Program-made: the position numbers and the translations under genes
DNA from: an uncultured Pseudacidovorax sp.
GTDB lineage: Bacteria > Pseudomonadota > Gammaproteobacteria > Burkholderiales > Burkholderiaceae_C
Reading direction: 5' to 3'
Length of the DNA stretch: 52,061 nt
NCBI RefSeq assembly: GCF_913773995.1
Contig: NZ_CAJYES010000019.1
Span: forward strand, 1-52,061
Shown here: positions 51,110 through 52,061 of the stretch, in pieces
How the letters are laid out: every line of letters begins with the position of its first letter
How positions within the stretch are numbered: the stretch's first letter is position 1
The notes under the pieces: generated by a model
The model's input: the letters and a program-made list of their open reading frames with translations, nothing else
What the model was told of the DNA's origin: nothing
Databases searched by the model: none

Positions 51110-52061
51110 TCACTCGGGGCGGAAGCCCGCACCCTTGAGCAGCTCGGCGCTCTGGGTCACATAGCCGGCGATGTAGCGGCGGAAGGCCTCCGGCTCCAGG
51201 GGTGCCGGATCGACGCCCAGATTGGCGAGCGCGCCCTGCTTGCCCAGCTCGGCGACGGCCTGCGCGATGGCGGCCGACAGCAGCTTCACCCGCTCGGGCG
51301 GCGTGTCCTTGGGCGCCCAGACGCCGTACCACGAGGCATAGCTGAACTGGGGCATGCCGCTTTCCTGCGCCGTGGGCACGTCGGGCATCAGCGGACTGCG
51401 CGCGGTGGAGGTGATGACGATGGGCTTGACCTTGCCCGACTTGGCCAGCGGCAGCAGCGAGATCATCGAATCCAGCAGCATCTGGATGTGGCCACCGGCC
51501 ACGTCGACCAGCGCCGGCTGGGTGCCCTTGTAGGCCACGTAGGTGAGCTTGAGCTTGGCCTGCTGGGCCAGCAGCAGGGTGGCCAGATGGCTGGGCGCGC
51601 CCGCGCCCGGGATGCCTGTCGACCATTTTTCGGGCTCCTTGCGGATCGCCGCGGTCAGGTCCTGCAGCTTCTGTGGCGCGAGCGTGGGCGCGATGACCAG
51701 CATGAGCGGCGCCTCACCCACGCGCGCGACCGGCGCGAAGTCGGTCTGCGGGTCGTAGGGCGCATTGCTGAGGACCTCGCGCGCCAGCACATGGGTCGCG
51801 GCCGAGAACAGCAGGGTGTAGCCATCGGCCGGGGCGGTCTGCACGAACCGCCCGCCCAGCACGCCACTGGCACCGGGCTTGTTCTCGACGATCACCGACA
51901 CGCCCAGTTGGTGCCCCAGCTGCGTGGCGAGCACGCGCGCCGTCTGGTCCACACCGCCCCCGGCCGCGAAGGGCACGACGATGCGCATCATCTTGTCGGG
52001 GAACTTGCCGTTCTGGGCCCATGCCGGCAGCACGGTCAGAGCGGCGGCGGCGGCCGCGAGG
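51110..52061 (-). CDS. Bug/TctC-family substrate-binding protein, 5' end missing
   Basis: About 317 residues of a Bug receptor, truncated by the window edge inside the signal peptide (L-A-A-A-A-A-A-L-T-V-L-P-A-W-A-Q). M-R-I-V-V-P-F-A-A-G-G-G-V-D-Q, V-E-N-K-P-G-A-S-G-V-L-G, Y-K-G-T-Q-P-A and D-V-P-T-A-Q-E mark the family. The GTG/ATG within the signal at 52033 is not the true start. Upstream of a porin on the same strand. Confidence 0.92.
   Translation of the reverse strand, partial: LAAAAAALTVLPAWAQNGKFPDKMMRIVVPFAAGGGVDQTARVLATQLGHQLGVSVIVENKPGASGVLGGRFVQTAPADGYTLLFSAATHVLAREVLSNAPYDPQTDFAPVARVGEAPLMLVIAPTLAPQKLQDLTAAIRKEPEKWSTGIPGAGAPSHLATLLLAQQAKLKLTYVAYKGTQPALVDVAGGHIQMLLDSMISLLPLAKSGKVKPIVITSTARSPLMPDVPTAQESGMPQFSYASWYGVWAPKDTPPERVKLLSAAIAQAVAELGKQGALANLGVDPAPLEPEAFRRYIAGYVTQSAELLKGAGFRPE

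Overview
The window is about 70% GC, tightly packed and rich in periplasmic binding proteins. It holds five genes of the Bug/TctC family, several LysR regulators, taurine/sulfonate-type ABC transporters and many 4-bp ATGA/GTGA gene overlaps. This is the style of a metabolically versatile soil or water betaproteobacterium of the Burkholderiales, probably Comamonadaceae/Variovorax-like or Alcaligenaceae-like. That placement is inferred from gene content and protein style; no rRNA or tRNA gene is present to confirm it.

Layout. 1-3120: the end of a Bug receptor, an orphan MetQ-like lipoprotein, and a convergent hipBA-type pair with an AT-rich palindromic control region. 3157-10114 (minus strand): a seven-gene sulfonate/sulfate-ester operon consisting of an SsuA-like receptor, two permeases, an ATPase, a TauD/AtsK-like dioxygenase, a second receptor and a cytoplasmic sulfatase. 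10366-15553 (plus strand, divergent): a second sulfonate module with a TauD-like dioxygenase, two paralogous receptors, an ATPase and a permease. The second receptor gene is broken by a 264-bp element with about 30-bp terminal inverted repeats and two nested hairpin lobes; this is the most unusual object in the window. 15820-21217: a MarR-controlled FUSC/DUF1656/HlyD/outer-membrane-channel efflux operon of the AaeXAB type. 21234-22280: a small exported protein and a protein that joins an H-NS-like coiled coil to a DUF2384-like C-terminus.

22399-37024 is catabolic. It carries three LysR-headed gene sets, each with its own Bug receptor: a FAD oxidoreductase set; a CoA-ester set (family III CoA-transferase, MaoC-like protein, Bug, two acyl-CoA dehydrogenase subunits, crotonase); and a 3-hydroxyacyl-CoA dehydrogenase plus BKACE (DUF849) set. 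Read together, the last two look like a beta-oxidation-style route to a 3-keto acid that a BKACE enzyme, not a thiolase, would cleave. Both hydratase-family proteins lack the usual acid-base residues, so the real substrate and chemistry are open.

37504-45284: a CzcCBA-like heavy-metal RND efflux operon, followed by a lipoprotein and an OprB-like porin. 45338-49475: a bacteriophytochrome kinase diverging from a membrane histidine kinase and FixJ-type regulator pair. 49512-52061 (minus strand): a truncated gluconate-permease remnant, a general porin, and a Bug gene whose start lies beyond the window. No tRNA, rRNA, CRISPR array or intact transposase gene was seen.
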